Positions 33,805 to 42,187 of a DNA stretch of 58,845 nucleotides are shown here, one piece after another. The DNA comes from Phycisphaerae bacterium (GTDB lineage Bacteria; Planctomycetota; Phycisphaerae; UBA1845). Where the stretch lies: contig JABWBH010000024.1 in NCBI GenBank assembly GCA_013360585.1, positions 1-58,845 of the forward strand, written 5' to 3'. Under the pieces are notes generated by a model that saw nothing but the letters and a program-made list of their open reading frames with translations, had not been told where the DNA came from and did no database searches. Positions within the stretch are counted from its first letter, which is position 1. The number at the start of each line of letters is the position of its first letter. The position numbers and the translations under genes were made by a program.

Positions 33805-34497
33805 CTAAGTCACGACGACAACAAACACCTTGCAGGGGCCGTGAATGCCGGTGACGAGCACGCCTTCGATATCGGCGGTCTTGCTCGGTCCGGTGATGAG
33901 GGTGAGGTTCGACGGCAGGTCCGGCGCGCAGGGCGCCGCCGTGGGCGCGGGGGAAGCGGCGTCGGCGGGGCGCCCGTCCGAGCCTCCGAAGAGGTCCACC
34001 AGGTCCGCGATAACCCGCGACGCCCGGACGAGCACGATGTGCAACGGCGGGATCAGCGTCAGCGACCGGTAACGCCGCTTCGCGTTGTCCACCACGACGC
34101 TGCCGGTCTCCGCCACGGCGTACAACGCACCGGTGATCCCGATGTCCGCTCCGTAGAAAGCCTCGTCGCCTCGAGCCGGATCGAGCAGGATCGCGTCCGG
34201 ACACGCCTTGCGTATCATGTTCTCCCACGGCAGGTCCGGTTCAAGCGTGATCTTCGACGCTTTCTCCGCGCGAAGCAGGTCGGCGACGTGGCGACCGACG
34301 TCGGAGTCGGCGACGACGGATGGCGCCAGCCCCATCGCCTTCGCCTGCTCGCAGAAGGCGCGTACGAGGTCTCCGGACGGTTCGACCTGGCGCAGTACAC
34401 TCGGCGGAACCTCGGGGCGCGGCGCCCGACGCTCCGACGGCACGTTGGCCACGGCTTCGCGGATTCTCGCCAGCACCTTGTTTCTGGATTCGGACAT
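33805..34497 (-). CDS. lutC: LutC/YkgG (LUD) family protein (230 aa)
   Basis: The LUD domain shows ADSDVGRHVADLLRAEKASK, GITGALYAVAETGSVVV and LIPPLHIVLVRASRVIADL, ending LITGPSKTADIEGVLVTGIHGP. LutC joins LutA and LutB in lactate oxidation in Bacillus, but neither partner is here, so the protein may work with proteins encoded elsewhere. A variable P/A-rich loop (about 185-200) interrupts the domain. The ATG at 34497 has an off-distance GGAG. Confidence 0.9.
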   Translation of the reverse strand: MSESRNKVLARIREAVANVPSERRAPRPEVPPSVLRQVEPSGDLVRAFCEQAKAMGLAPSVVADSDVGRHVADLLRAEKASKITLEPDLPWENMIRKACPDAILLDPARGDEAFYGADIGITGALYAVAETGSVVVDNAKRRYRSLTLIPPLHIVLVRASRVIADLVDLFGGSDGRPADAASPAPTAAPCAPDLPSNLTLITGPSKTADIEGVLVTGIHGPCKVFVVVVT

Positions 34498-34601
34498 GCT
34501 CCAAGGAGTCGCGGCGCAACGATGCGGCCTGCGGGAGCTTCGTACCCGGAAAACGGACGGCGAACAAGGCGCAGTCCAGCCGCGTGGGCTGCGAAGGTCG
34601 T

Positions 34602-35414
34602 TCACGATCCCGTGTCGCCGGCTTCGGGCATCGCGAACCGGGCGAAGCGGAGCATGATGGCGTCCGCCAGGCGGTGCGACAGGCGGCGGATGCCGGCGAT
34701 GGTGATCCCCTCAGCGGACAGGATCACCTCCCGGCGACGCGCGCGTGAGGCTCGCACGACGGCACGGGCGACGTGCTGCGGGGAGTACTGGGTGCGGGCG
34801 AGGCGGACGGGGCGGACGTTGACGTTCGAGGCGTTTTCGAAAAAGGGCGTCCGCGTGGACCCCGGGGCGACGCTGATGACGTCCACGCCCGATCCGGCGA
34901 TTTCCATCCTTAACCCCGTCGAGAAGCTCAGCAGGAACGCCTTGGTGGCGCTGTAGACGGTCATCCGCGGGATCGACTGATACCCCACGACGGAAGCGAT
35001 GTTGATGACCTGTCCGTGTCGGCGGGAGAGCATGTCGGGGAGGACAATTCGGGCGAGTTCGACCGGGGCGAGAACATTCAGCTCGATCATCCGGCGAAGG
35101 TCGGCCGACGGCTGAGCGACGACGCGGCCGAATCCGGCCCACCCGGCGTTGTTGATCAGGACATCCACGGCGCCGAGGGCGGCGCGGATCTCGTCATGCG
35201 CCGCGCGGCGTCCGTCCGCGTCGGTCACGTCCAGCGGAACGGGCGCCACCCGATTGCGCCCGAGCTGTCCGGCAAGTTCGCTCAGCCGGTCGGTCCGTCG
35301 CGCGGAAGCGGCGACGCGGGCCCCGGCAGCGACGAAGGCTTCGACGCAGGCCCAGCCGATGCCGCTGGACGCACCGGTAATCCAGACAACTTTATCTTTG
35401 AGGACGTAGCTCAC
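34602..35414 (-). CDS. Short-chain dehydrogenase/reductase (270 aa)
   Basis: Classical SDR motifs: VVWITGASSGIGWACVEAF, the turn LINNAGWAG, the catalytic Ser in INIASVV and YSATKAF (Tyr-x-x-x-Lys). The end (GVDVISVAPGSTRTPFFENA) also fits. The substrate is unknown. The start was set at a GTG at 35414, directly before VLKDKVVWITG; the open frame extends to 35624, but the added part crosses the palindromic AT-rich region and does not look coding. The cytosolic enzyme uses NAD(P). Confidence 0.88.
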   Translation of the reverse strand: MSYVLKDKVVWITGASSGIGWACVEAFVAAGARVAASARRTDRLSELAGQLGRNRVAPVPLDVTDADGRRAAHDEIRAALGAVDVLINNAGWAGFGRVVAQPSADLRRMIELNVLAPVELARIVLPDMLSRRHGQVINIASVVGYQSIPRMTVYSATKAFLLSFSTGLRMEIAGSGVDVISVAPGSTRTPFFENASNVNVRPVRLARTQYSPQHVARAVVRASRARRREVILSAEGITIAGIRRLSHRLADAIMLRFARFAMPEAGDTGS

Positions 35415-35511
35415 GATCGCCTGATTTCCCCGAGAAACCCGCCGCCGCGCCGCGGGTTCAGACCGCACCGAGCCTTTCGCCCCCGGCGCCCGCTTTCCAC
35501 CGTGCCAGCCT

Positions 35512-35531
35512 CTCGAAAAAATTTTTTCGAG
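35512..35531. repeat. Perfect 20-bp palindrome in a divergent promoter region
   Basis: The sequence CTCGAAAAAATTTTTTCGAG is identical on both strands. A related, imperfect CGGAAATTTTTGCG follows at about 35535-35548. The lone AT-rich block in this region lies 98 bases before the SDR start and 124 before the AdoMet-decarboxylase-like start, so an operator for a dimeric regulator is one reading. Confidence 0.85.
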
Positions 35532-35569
35532 ATTCGGAAATTTTTGCGAGACAAAGCGGAAGTGGATGT

Positions 35570-35575
35570 TATACT
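35570..35575 (+). promoter_or_regulatory. Candidate -10 element of the AdoMet-decarboxylase-like gene
   Basis: TATACT lies 80 bases before the ATG. A -35-like TTGCGA at 35544-35549 is 20 bases away, too far for the usual spacing, so confidence is low. The leader of about 75 bases ends with TAGGAGG. Confidence 0.35.
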
Positions 35576-35655
35576 TCCGCGTCCGCTTGAAAAAGCGGGC
35601 GTGGTACGGGATCAAGGGAGTCAAGGATCGAAAGATCCGTTAGGAGGCCACATGA

Positions 35656-36060
35656 ATGCCCAACTTTCATCAGCACCTGATCTTTAATGGGGTGGTGAGC
35701 AACGTTCCCGCCTCGGCCGAGGACTGCCGTCGCTGGCTCGACGCTCTCGTGCCGAAGATTCACATGGAGACGTTGGTCCCCGCTCGCGCCGTGTACTGCG
35801 ACGATCCGGGCAACGAAGGCGTCACCGGCGTCGTGGTCATTTCGACCTCCCACGCGGCTTTTCATTACTGGGAGCCGAAGTCGGAGAACCCCAACCGGTT
35901 GTCGTTCTGCCTGTACTCCTGCGCGCCCTTTGACCCGCAGGTGGTGATCGACCACATCGACGAGTTCTGGTCGATCCAGGATTGCAGGTGGAAGCTGTTC
36001 GACCGGGGCTGGGACGTTCTCGACGTCACGCCCCAGTTGGAGCTGGCGACGGCGATGTAA
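35656..36060 (+). CDS. S-adenosylmethionine decarboxylase (SpeH)-like protein (134 aa)
   Basis: GVTGVVVISTSHAAFHYWE (residues 55-73) matches the SpeH segment around its self-cleavage site, and LYSCAPFDPQVV matches the region of its catalytic cysteine. Ser65 would become the pyruvoyl group, with His70 and Cys89 as catalytic partners. In SpeH the residue before that serine is Glu; here it is Thr64, so processing may differ or be absent. SpeH makes the aminopropyl donor for spermidine. The ATG at 35656 fits a GGAGG site. The 35661-36060 region shows no frame break. Confidence 0.78.
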   Translation: MPNFHQHLIFNGVVSNVPASAEDCRRWLDALVPKIHMETLVPARAVYCDDPGNEGVTGVVVISTSHAAFHYWEPKSENPNRLSFCLYSCAPFDPQVVIDHIDEFWSIQDCRWKLFDRGWDVLDVTPQLELATAM

Positions 36061-36231
36061 CCGCAGTCAGGCTTCCTTATACGAGACCAGAAGAGGGCCG
36101 TCGGTGCAGCGGACGTCACGCGTTCGCGCCGAGCGGTCCAGGACTCCGGTTCGTTCTGCGCAATGAAACCGGTCCGCAGGTGCTGCGCGCCGGACCTGTC
36201 CGCGCAGTGTTATGCGAATACGTTTGACCAC
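36061..36231 (+). ncRNA. Untranslated stretch ending in a terminator; possible small RNA
   Basis: About 170 bases after the decarboxylase-like gene have no credible reading frame but carry short inverted repeats (GCCGGACCTG with its near mirror, GCAGGTGCTGCGC). They lead straight into a strong terminator. This may be only a long 3' untranslated region. Confidence 0.25.
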
Positions 36232-36262
36232 GGCGGCCCCCCAGGAAGGGGCCGCCTTTTTG
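36232..36262 (+). terminator. Strong Rho-independent terminator
   Basis: GGCGGCCCC and GGGGCCGCC form a 9-bp GC stem around a 7-base loop, followed at once by TTTTTG. This is the most canonical terminator in the window. Confidence 0.9.
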
Positions 36263-36333
36263 TTTCTGTGGCATCGATAGCCGGGCACGCGCTTGACGCT
36301 AAGGAAGCCGTCTGACGAGAATCGAGCGGCGTG

Positions 36334-37335
36334 ATGGTCCGAACATCTTCCCAATCAGCCGAGAGCGATCTGGAGCAGGGGCTTCTTGCAGATTTCCTTA
36401 ATCGCGGGACGCTGGATGAACTGCTCCCCCAGCTCGCCCGGGACAGGCGAGCCATCCAGGAAATCGAGTCCGTGGTCCGTAGTCTGACCACCGAACACGA
36501 CCTTGTACTCGGAGACGCCCGCTCTGCATCAGCGCTGCCCCCCGACTCGGTTCACCTGGTTGTCACTTCCCCGCCCTACTGGACGCTTAAGCGATATCAC
36601 GAACACGACGGTCAACTGGGTCACGTCCCGGACTACGAAGCGTTTCACGCCTCGCTGGAGGAGGTCTGGAGGAACTGCTTCCGGGCGCTGGTTCCCGGGG
36701 GCGTCTCATCATCAATGCCGGCGATGTCTGCCTCTGGCGGAGGAAGAACAACGGCAGGCACACCGTTGCCCCGCTCCACGCGACGATCCAGGAACGGTGC
36801 AAGGCGATCGGATTCGATAACCTGGCGACCATCATCTGGCACAAGATCGCCAACGCGAACTACGAGGTCTCCGGGGGCGGGGGGGGGTCTGGGCAAACCC
36901 TACGAGCCGAATGCTGTGATCAAGAACGACATCGAGTTCGTCCTCATGCAACGGAAACCCGGCGGATATCGAAGCCCGAAACCGCGCGAGCGGCTTCTGA
37001 GCCTGATCAGCGCCGAAAACTACCAGGCCTGGTTCCGGCAGATATGGTCGGACATTCGAGGGACATCGGCGCCGAGTCATCCCGCGCCGTTTCCGATCGA
37101 ATTTGCCGAGCGTCTTGTGCGCATGTTCTCCTTCGTCGGGGACACGGTGCTCGACCCTTTCATGGGGACGGGAACCACGAGTCTTGCATGCGCCCGCTGG
37201 GGGCGCAACAGCATTGGAATCGAGAGCGATCCCCGGTACTACGAAATCGCCCGGAAGCGCGTCGCGGATTACGGCGCGGACCTTTATGTCAAAACCAGGC
37301 TGACATCGCGGGTGCTGGCGCATGCGAAATCATGA
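36334..37335 (+). CDS. Type II DNA methyltransferase, interrupted in the middle by two G-run frameshifts
   Basis: The catalytic motif TSPPYW (residues about 79-84) precedes the SAM-binding DPFMGTGTTSLACA, the beta-class order; SPPY suggests N4-cytosine or N6-adenine methylation. Between 36702 and 36887 the main frame is nonsense, while the next frame reads proper protein (RLIINAGDVCLWRRKNNG, IGFDNLATIIWHKIANANYE). A missing G in the run at 36697-36701 and an extra G at 36879-36887 would restore one continuous enzyme. The gene overlaps the endonuclease gene by 14 bases. The main-frame product is probably inactive. Start GTG 36331 or ATG 36334. Confidence 0.85.
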   Translation: MVRTSSQSAESDLEQGLLADFLNRGTLDELLPQLARDRRAIQEIESVVRSLTTEHDLVLGDARSASALPPDSVHLVVTSPPYWTLKRYHEHDGQLGHVPDYEAFHASLEEVWRNCFRALVPGGVSSSMPAMSASGGGRTTAGTPLPRSTRRSRNGARRSDSITWRPSSGTRSPTRTTRSPGAGGGLGKPYEPNAVIKNDIEFVLMQRKPGGYRSPKPRERLLSLISAENYQAWFRQIWSDIRGTSAPSHPAPFPIEFAERLVRMFSFVGDTVLDPFMGTGTTSLACARWGRNSIGIESDPRYYEIARKRVADYGADLYVKTRLTSRVLAHAKS

Positions 37336-38038
37336 TGACGGACTTCGAGAAGCCGTTCGATATTTCTGGAATACGCGACATCAACAGACGACGCGGCAGG
37401 GCCAGGATGACGATCGGGATCGGGGTGGACGAAGCGCCGTAACCGGCGGCAAGCAGATGAACGGATTCATTCAATTTGTCCGGGAACTGCTGTTGGAGTC
37501 CAAGGTTCCGCAATCCAGTATCGAAATCGGCAAACGAGTGGAACTCCCGGGATGGTTCCGGGCGGAAAAGAAGTGGGATCTTATCGTCACTCACGGCGGT
37601 GAGCTTCTGGCGGCGATCGAGTTCAAATCCCAGGTCGGTCCTTCGTTCGGGAATAACTTCAACAACCGGGCCGAAGAGGCCCTCGGCAGCGCGACCGACA
37701 TCTGGGCGGCCTATCGCGAAGGAGCGTTCAAACCGTCCTCTCGCCCGTATCTCGGTTATCTGATGTCGCTGGAGGATTGCGACAAGTCCCGCGTTCCCGT
37801 AAAGGTTGTCGAGCCGCATTTCCGGGTTTTTTCCGAATTCAAGAAGGCATCCTACCGAGAGCGGTACGCCATATTGGTGGAGAAGTTGCTGCGAGAACGC
37901 CTTTATGACGGAGCGTGCCTGATTCTTTCGTCACCGGCTTCGGGGACATCAGGGGACTACCTTGAGTCCTTCCCGGAACTGACGTTCTCAAAGTTCCTCG
38001 TTCCGCTGATGGCGAGCGTAGGACGTATTCCCAGGTAG
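37322..38038 (+). CDS. PaeR7I/XhoI-type restriction endonuclease (238 aa)
   Basis: The N-terminus (LREAVRYFWNTRHQQTTRQG, GGRSAVTGGKQMNGF) and core (ELPGWFRAEKKWDLIV, AAIEFKSQVGPSFGNNFNN, RAEEALGSATDIWAAY) match the PaeR7I/XhoI family as I recall it, which cuts CTCGAG. The catalytic PD-(D/E)xK elements are Asp in KWDLIV and Glu-x-Lys in AIEFKSQ. Length equals the family norm (about 245), so it is complete. The start at 37322 includes the conserved N-terminus and lies within the end of the methylase gene, typical of a linked restriction-modification pair. Confidence 0.92.
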   Translation: MRNHDDGLREAVRYFWNTRHQQTTRQGQDDDRDRGGRSAVTGGKQMNGFIQFVRELLLESKVPQSSIEIGKRVELPGWFRAEKKWDLIVTHGGELLAAIEFKSQVGPSFGNNFNNRAEEALGSATDIWAAYREGAFKPSSRPYLGYLMSLEDCDKSRVPVKVVEPHFRVFSEFKKASYRERYAILVEKLLRERLYDGACLILSSPASGTSGDYLESFPELTFSKFLVPLMASVGRIPR

Positions 38039-38085
38039 TCCCGACCCACGCAGCCTTTCATTAAAGTTGGTGATGAACAAATACG

Positions 38086-39201
38086 ATGAACCACAGCGTG
38101 CTCAAACTCATCTGCGTCTGCGGCGCTCGGCCCAACTTCATGAAGATCGCGCCGCTTATGCGCGTGTTCCGCGAGTCGGGGCGCATGCAGGCGATCCTCG
38201 TTCACACCGGGCAGCATTATGACGAGCGGATGAGCCGGCTGTTTTTCCGGGATCTGGGGATCCCCGCGCCGGATGTGGATCTCGAGGTCGGGTCCGGGTC
38301 GCACGCGGTGCAGACCGCCGAGGTGATGAAGCGCTTCGAGCCGCTCTGCCTGGAGCACCAGCCTGACTGGGTGATCGTCGTCGGCGACGTCAACAGCACG
38401 ATCGCGTGCGCGCTGGTGGCGGCGAAGCTGGGGGTCCGGGTGGCGCACGTCGAGGCCGGGCTGCGCAGCTTCGACCGCTCGATGCCGGAGGAGATCAACC
38501 GCGTCCTGACGGATGCGATCAGCGACCTGCTTTTCGTGACGGAGCCGTCCGGGGTCGAGAACCTGCGGCGGGAGGGCGTGCCCGGGGAGCGGGTTCACCT
38601 GGTGGGCAACGTGATGATCGACACGCTGCTGGCGAACCGGGAGCGGGCTGCGGCCTCGACGATCCTTCAAGACCTCGGATTGCGCCGCCGCGGGTATGAC
38701 CTTGTGACGCTGCACCGTCCGAGCAACGTGGACGACCGCGCGGCGCTGGGGCCGATCCTGGACGCGCTGCTGGAGGTCGCAGGGGACCGGGATGTGGTTT
38801 TTCCGATCCACCCGCGGACGCGGAAGAACCTTGCGGCGTTCGGGTTCGAGGAGCGGATCGGGCGGCAGTCGCGCATCCGCCTGATCGAGCCGCAGGGGTA
38901 CCTCGATTTTCTCAAGCTGATGTCAGACGCCCACGCGGTGCTGACGGACTCGGGCGGGGTGCAGGAGGAGACGACGATCCTCGGGGTTCCGTGCCTGACG
39001 CTGCGGCACAACACGGAGCGGCCGATCACGCTGACCGAGGGCACGAACCGACTGGTCGCCCCGACGAAGCAAGGCATCCTTGACGCACTGGCGGCGGTGG
39101 ACGGGACGGCGGGGGCGGCGCCCCGGATGCCGACGTTGTGGGATGGTCGTGCGGCGGAGCGCATCCGGGATGTGCTGCTCAGCGCGGGCGCTGGATCCTG
39201 A
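38086..39201 (+). CDS. wecB: Non-hydrolysing UDP-GlcNAc 2-epimerase (371 aa)
   Basis: GARPNFMKIAPLMR at the start, HTGQHYDERMS, GDVNSTIACALVAAKLG, HVEAGLRSFDRSMPEEINR, VTLHRPSNVD and DSGGVQEETTILGVPCLTLR identify WecB/MnaA. It converts UDP-GlcNAc to UDP-ManNAc for surface polysaccharide. It starts 47 bases after the endonuclease gene on the same strand but has no functional link to it. No other polysaccharide genes adjoin it here. The protein is full length. Confidence 0.96.
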   Translation: MNHSVLKLICVCGARPNFMKIAPLMRVFRESGRMQAILVHTGQHYDERMSRLFFRDLGIPAPDVDLEVGSGSHAVQTAEVMKRFEPLCLEHQPDWVIVVGDVNSTIACALVAAKLGVRVAHVEAGLRSFDRSMPEEINRVLTDAISDLLFVTEPSGVENLRREGVPGERVHLVGNVMIDTLLANRERAAASTILQDLGLRRRGYDLVTLHRPSNVDDRAALGPILDALLEVAGDRDVVFPIHPRTRKNLAAFGFEERIGRQSRIRLIEPQGYLDFLKLMSDAHAVLTDSGGVQEETTILGVPCLTLRHNTERPITLTEGTNRLVAPTKQGILDALAAVDGTAGAAPRMPTLWDGRAAERIRDVLLSAGAGS

Positions 39202-39517
39202 CGGGCCCGCCGGTCCGGGGCACCGCGTGTCGGACGGGCCGTGCCCGGCGACGAGGTCGTATCATCCAGAAGGGTCGCGCGGCCACCCGCCTTCAGAACC
39301 TCATCGGACCGCCTTCCGAACACGTCAGGTGAATCATTGGGTTTGCGTTAAGCGCTCTTGAGCGTAGCGGCGCACCTGATAGATTCCGCACTCGGTTCAC
39401 AGGTGAAGGTTTGACGGCGTCGTGAAGCGGCGTCGTCGAAAGGGCGCGGCCGGCGGCGGGAGGTGGGCGAGGGGGCCTGAATCCGATCCTTCGGCGCGAG
39501 AGGGGAGTTCGCACGAG
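39202..39517 (+). other. Intergenic region without a gene
   Basis: About 316 bases between wecB and the LuxR-type gene carry no credible reading frame. AT-richer sequence around 39320-39410 (AATCATTGGGTTTGCGTTAAG) is the likely promoter area. I see no repeat or hairpin of note. Confidence 0.5.
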
Positions 39518-40270
39518 GTGACTCAACCCGCTCGGTTGATCGTAGCCGATCATGACGTTCTGCTCGCGGAGTCGCTCGCGGCGTGCCTGTCCCAGCATCC
39601 CGGCTGGGGCGTCGTGGGCGTGGCTTCGGACGCTCGTCGGCTTCTGGATCTGGCGATCGGTTCGGACGCGAACCTGACGGTGCTGAGCGCGGCGCTGCCT
39701 CCGCTGGGGGGCGAGGCGGCGCGGTCCCGCGTCGCGGAGCAACGCCCGGCGATGCGTTACGTTCATACCAGCCTGCACCCGATCGACAGCTACCTCGAGA
39801 AAGTCCTGGCGCAATCCGGCGCGGGGTACGCCGCGCGGATCGACGGTTTGTCCGCGCTGGTTCAGGTGGTCGAGGAGGTGGCGGCGGGCCGGTCGTCGTT
39901 CTCGCCCACGGTGCGGGCGCGGCTGGCGGACGGCGAGTCCCGGTCGACTTCGGAGCAGCGCGCGGGGTCGAAGCTTTCGCAACTGACGCAGCGGCAGGTT
40001 GAGGCGGTGCGCCTGGTAGGCAGCGGACTAAGCTACAAGGAAGTCGCCCGTGCGATGGGCATCGAGCGCAAGACGGTGGATAACCACATCACGTCGGCGA
40101 TGCAGAAGCTGGACATTCACAGCCGCGGGCAGCTCATGTTGTACGTTTTCCGGGAGGGGCTGGTCGGACCGGAGCTTCTGGAGTGGGCGGAAAGCCGGAT
40201 CAGCGGTCCGGCGATCGGGCCGGTCGCCCCCTCCGCGTCGCCGATGCACGCAGCGCCGCCTCGTCCCTGA
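39518..40270 (+). CDS. Orphan LuxR-type response regulator with degenerate receiver (250 aa)
   Basis: The receiver-like domain (about 1-125) keeps the acidic pair (ADHD, 11 and 13) but has Ser57 where the phosphoacceptor Asp should be (LTVLSAALPP), and Arg in place of the usual switch Lys. The C-terminal LuxR-type helix-turn-helix is intact: LTQRQVEAVRLVGSGLSYKE and KTVDNHITSAMQKLDI. It should bind DNA, but phosphorylation control is unlikely. A GTG at 39518 with GGGGAG upstream starts it. No histidine kinase gene adjoins it. Confidence 0.88.
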   Translation: MTQPARLIVADHDVLLAESLAACLSQHPGWGVVGVASDARRLLDLAIGSDANLTVLSAALPPLGGEAARSRVAEQRPAMRYVHTSLHPIDSYLEKVLAQSGAGYAARIDGLSALVQVVEEVAAGRSSFSPTVRARLADGESRSTSEQRAGSKLSQLTQRQVEAVRLVGSGLSYKEVARAMGIERKTVDNHITSAMQKLDIHSRGQLMLYVFREGLVGPELLEWAESRISGPAIGPVAPSASPMHAAPPRP

Positions 40271-40573
40271 TGCTTCCGGTCGCGATCCGCGGAGCCTGCG
40301 AGGTTGAACGCTTTGCCGTCGCGCCGCCGTCTCGACCCGGTTGACGGGTCAGCGACATCGCGTCACATCGCCCCGGAAGCCGCCGGCCCTCCCGGGGCGC
40401 CCGGCGTGGTCTTCTTCAGATCGTGCGTGGATTTCATTTGAGCCGGACGGGTCGATCCGGTAAAAACCTCCCGCCGGGCCGGGCGGGTCGCTTTCCTTCG
40501 CACGGACCGAGAGACGTTCAGAAGACCGCGAAACCCGCTCCGCGGCGGCGCGGAGGACAAGGAGAACAGACGG
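40271..40573 (+). other. Intergenic region without a gene
   Basis: About 300 bases before the transporter gene are GC-rich with short inverted GC motifs (CCGCCGGGCCGGGCGG). No reading frame here looks coding. The end carries AAGGAG about 14 bases before the transporter start. Confidence 0.5.
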
Positions 40574-42187
40574 ATGTCGAAACCCAAGGAGCAGTGGGGG
40601 ACACGGCTCGGCGTCATTCTGGCCGTCGCGGGTTCCGCGGTCGGGCTGGGGAACTTTCTGCGGTTTCCGGGTCAGGCGGCGCAGAACGGCGGCGGCGCGT
40701 TCATGATCCCGTATTTCTGCGCCCTGCTGTTTCTGGGGATTCCGATCTGCTGGGCGGAGTGGACGATGGGGCGGTACGGCGGGGCGAAGGGGCTGCACTC
40801 CGCGCCGTCGATCCTCGGGATGTTCGGGCGGGGACGTTCGTTCCGCTACCTGGGCGTGATGGGGGTCATGATCCCGCTGGCGGTGTCGTTTTATTACACG
40901 TACATCGAAGCGTGGTGTCTCGGATATTTCTGGCATTACCTGACCGGGGGGGGCATCGGCGTCGACCCGGGCACGGCGATCACCGATCAGACGGCCCGCG
41001 CCTCGCAGTTCTACAACGACTTCACGGGCCGCGGAGAGAACGGTGTCATCGCGGGAGGGTCGATCCAGACGTTCGTGTTCTGGGTCATCACGTTCGCCGT
41101 CAATATCTGGCTGGTGTTCCGCGGGATATCGAAGGGGATCGAGAAGTTTGTGCAGTGGGCGATGCCGATGATGGCGGTCTGCGCCCTCATCGTGCTGGCG
41201 CGGGTGCTGACGCTGGGCACGCCGGATCCGACGAAGCCGGACCAGAACGTGATCAACGGACTCGGTTACATGTGGAACCCGAATTATGAAGCGCTGACGA
41301 ACCCGCAGACGTGGCTGGCGGCGGCAGGGCAGATTTTCTTCAGCCTGTCGGTCGGGTTCGGCGTCATCATCAACTACGCCTCGTACCTGAAGCGGGATCA
41401 CGACGTCGTGTTGTCCGGTCTGACGGCGTCCGCGACGAATGAGCTGTTCGAGGTGGGGTTCGGCGGGATGATCACGTTGACGGCGGCGTTCATCTTCCTC
41501 GGGACGGCGAACATGATCGGCGCGGTGCAGGGCGGGACGTTCGGGCTGGGCTTCACGACGCTGCCGGTCGTCTTCGCCCACATGGGGTCATTCGGGAACG
41601 TGATCGGGGCGGTGTTCTTCTTCATGCTCTTCCTCGCCGCCATCACCAGCTCGATCTCGATGTATCAGCCGTCGCTGGCGTTCTTCGAGGAAGCGCTGGG
41701 GTGCAGCCGGAAGGCGGCGACGACGCTGATGGTGTCGATCTGCGTGCTGGGGTCGTTCCTGGTGATGTACTTCAGCAAGGACGGGATCTTCTGGTCCACG
41801 ATCGACGACTGGATCGGAACGTTCATGATCTACGTGCTGGCGATGGTTCAGGTCGTCGCCTTCAGTTGGGTCTTCGGGGTGAAGAAGGGCATTGAAGAGG
41901 CCCATCACGGGGCGGAGATGCGCATTCCGGGCGTCGTGAACTTTGTGCTCAAATACGTGACGCCGACGTACCTGCTGGTCGTATTCGGCGCGTTCTGCGT
42001 GAAGACCCTTCCGGGATGGATTCAATCGGTGGCGGGCGAGCCGCTGCGTATCGGGGCGATCGCCCTGCTGGTGGTGGTCATAACGTTCCTGCTGATCTGC
42101 ACGATGATCGGCGAGAAGCGCTGGCGGGCACAGGGGCTGGATATCGACGGACGCGAACCGCTGCCGATGGAGAAGGGATCAAGATGA
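40574..42187 (+). CDS. Sodium-dependent transporter of the NSS family (537 aa)
   Basis: The first helix signature WGTRLGVILAVAGSAVGLGN with LRFPGQAAQNGGGAF is the NSS sodium/substrate site 1. About 12 hydrophobic helices follow, including the site-2 helix region AAITSSISMYQP. NSS carriers import amino acids with sodium. A 43-residue membrane gene overlaps its stop by 4 bases, an arrangement typical of methionine/alanine importers such as MetP with MetS. The substrate is not readable from the sequence. It has a good start with AAGGAG. Confidence 0.95.
   Translation: MSKPKEQWGTRLGVILAVAGSAVGLGNFLRFPGQAAQNGGGAFMIPYFCALLFLGIPICWAEWTMGRYGGAKGLHSAPSILGMFGRGRSFRYLGVMGVMIPLAVSFYYTYIEAWCLGYFWHYLTGGGIGVDPGTAITDQTARASQFYNDFTGRGENGVIAGGSIQTFVFWVITFAVNIWLVFRGISKGIEKFVQWAMPMMAVCALIVLARVLTLGTPDPTKPDQNVINGLGYMWNPNYEALTNPQTWLAAAGQIFFSLSVGFGVIINYASYLKRDHDVVLSGLTASATNELFEVGFGGMITLTAAFIFLGTANMIGAVQGGTFGLGFTTLPVVFAHMGSFGNVIGAVFFFMLFLAAITSSISMYQPSLAFFEEALGCSRKAATTLMVSICVLGSFLVMYFSKDGIFWSTIDDWIGTFMIYVLAMVQVVAFSWVFGVKKGIEEAHHGAEMRIPGVVNFVLKYVTPTYLLVVFGAFCVKTLPGWIQSVAGEPLRIGAIALLVVVITFLLICTMIGEKRWRAQGLDIDGREPLPMEKGSR

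Noticed and set aside
35512-35531. 20-bp palindrome as a bidirectional terminator
   Set aside because: It lies between two diverging genes, so neither transcript runs into it.
3464-38038. Depletion of CTCGAG because of the XhoI-like system
   Set aside because: Intact CTCGAG sites are present (3464-3469, 8098-8103, 10033-10038), so no strong avoidance is visible in this window.
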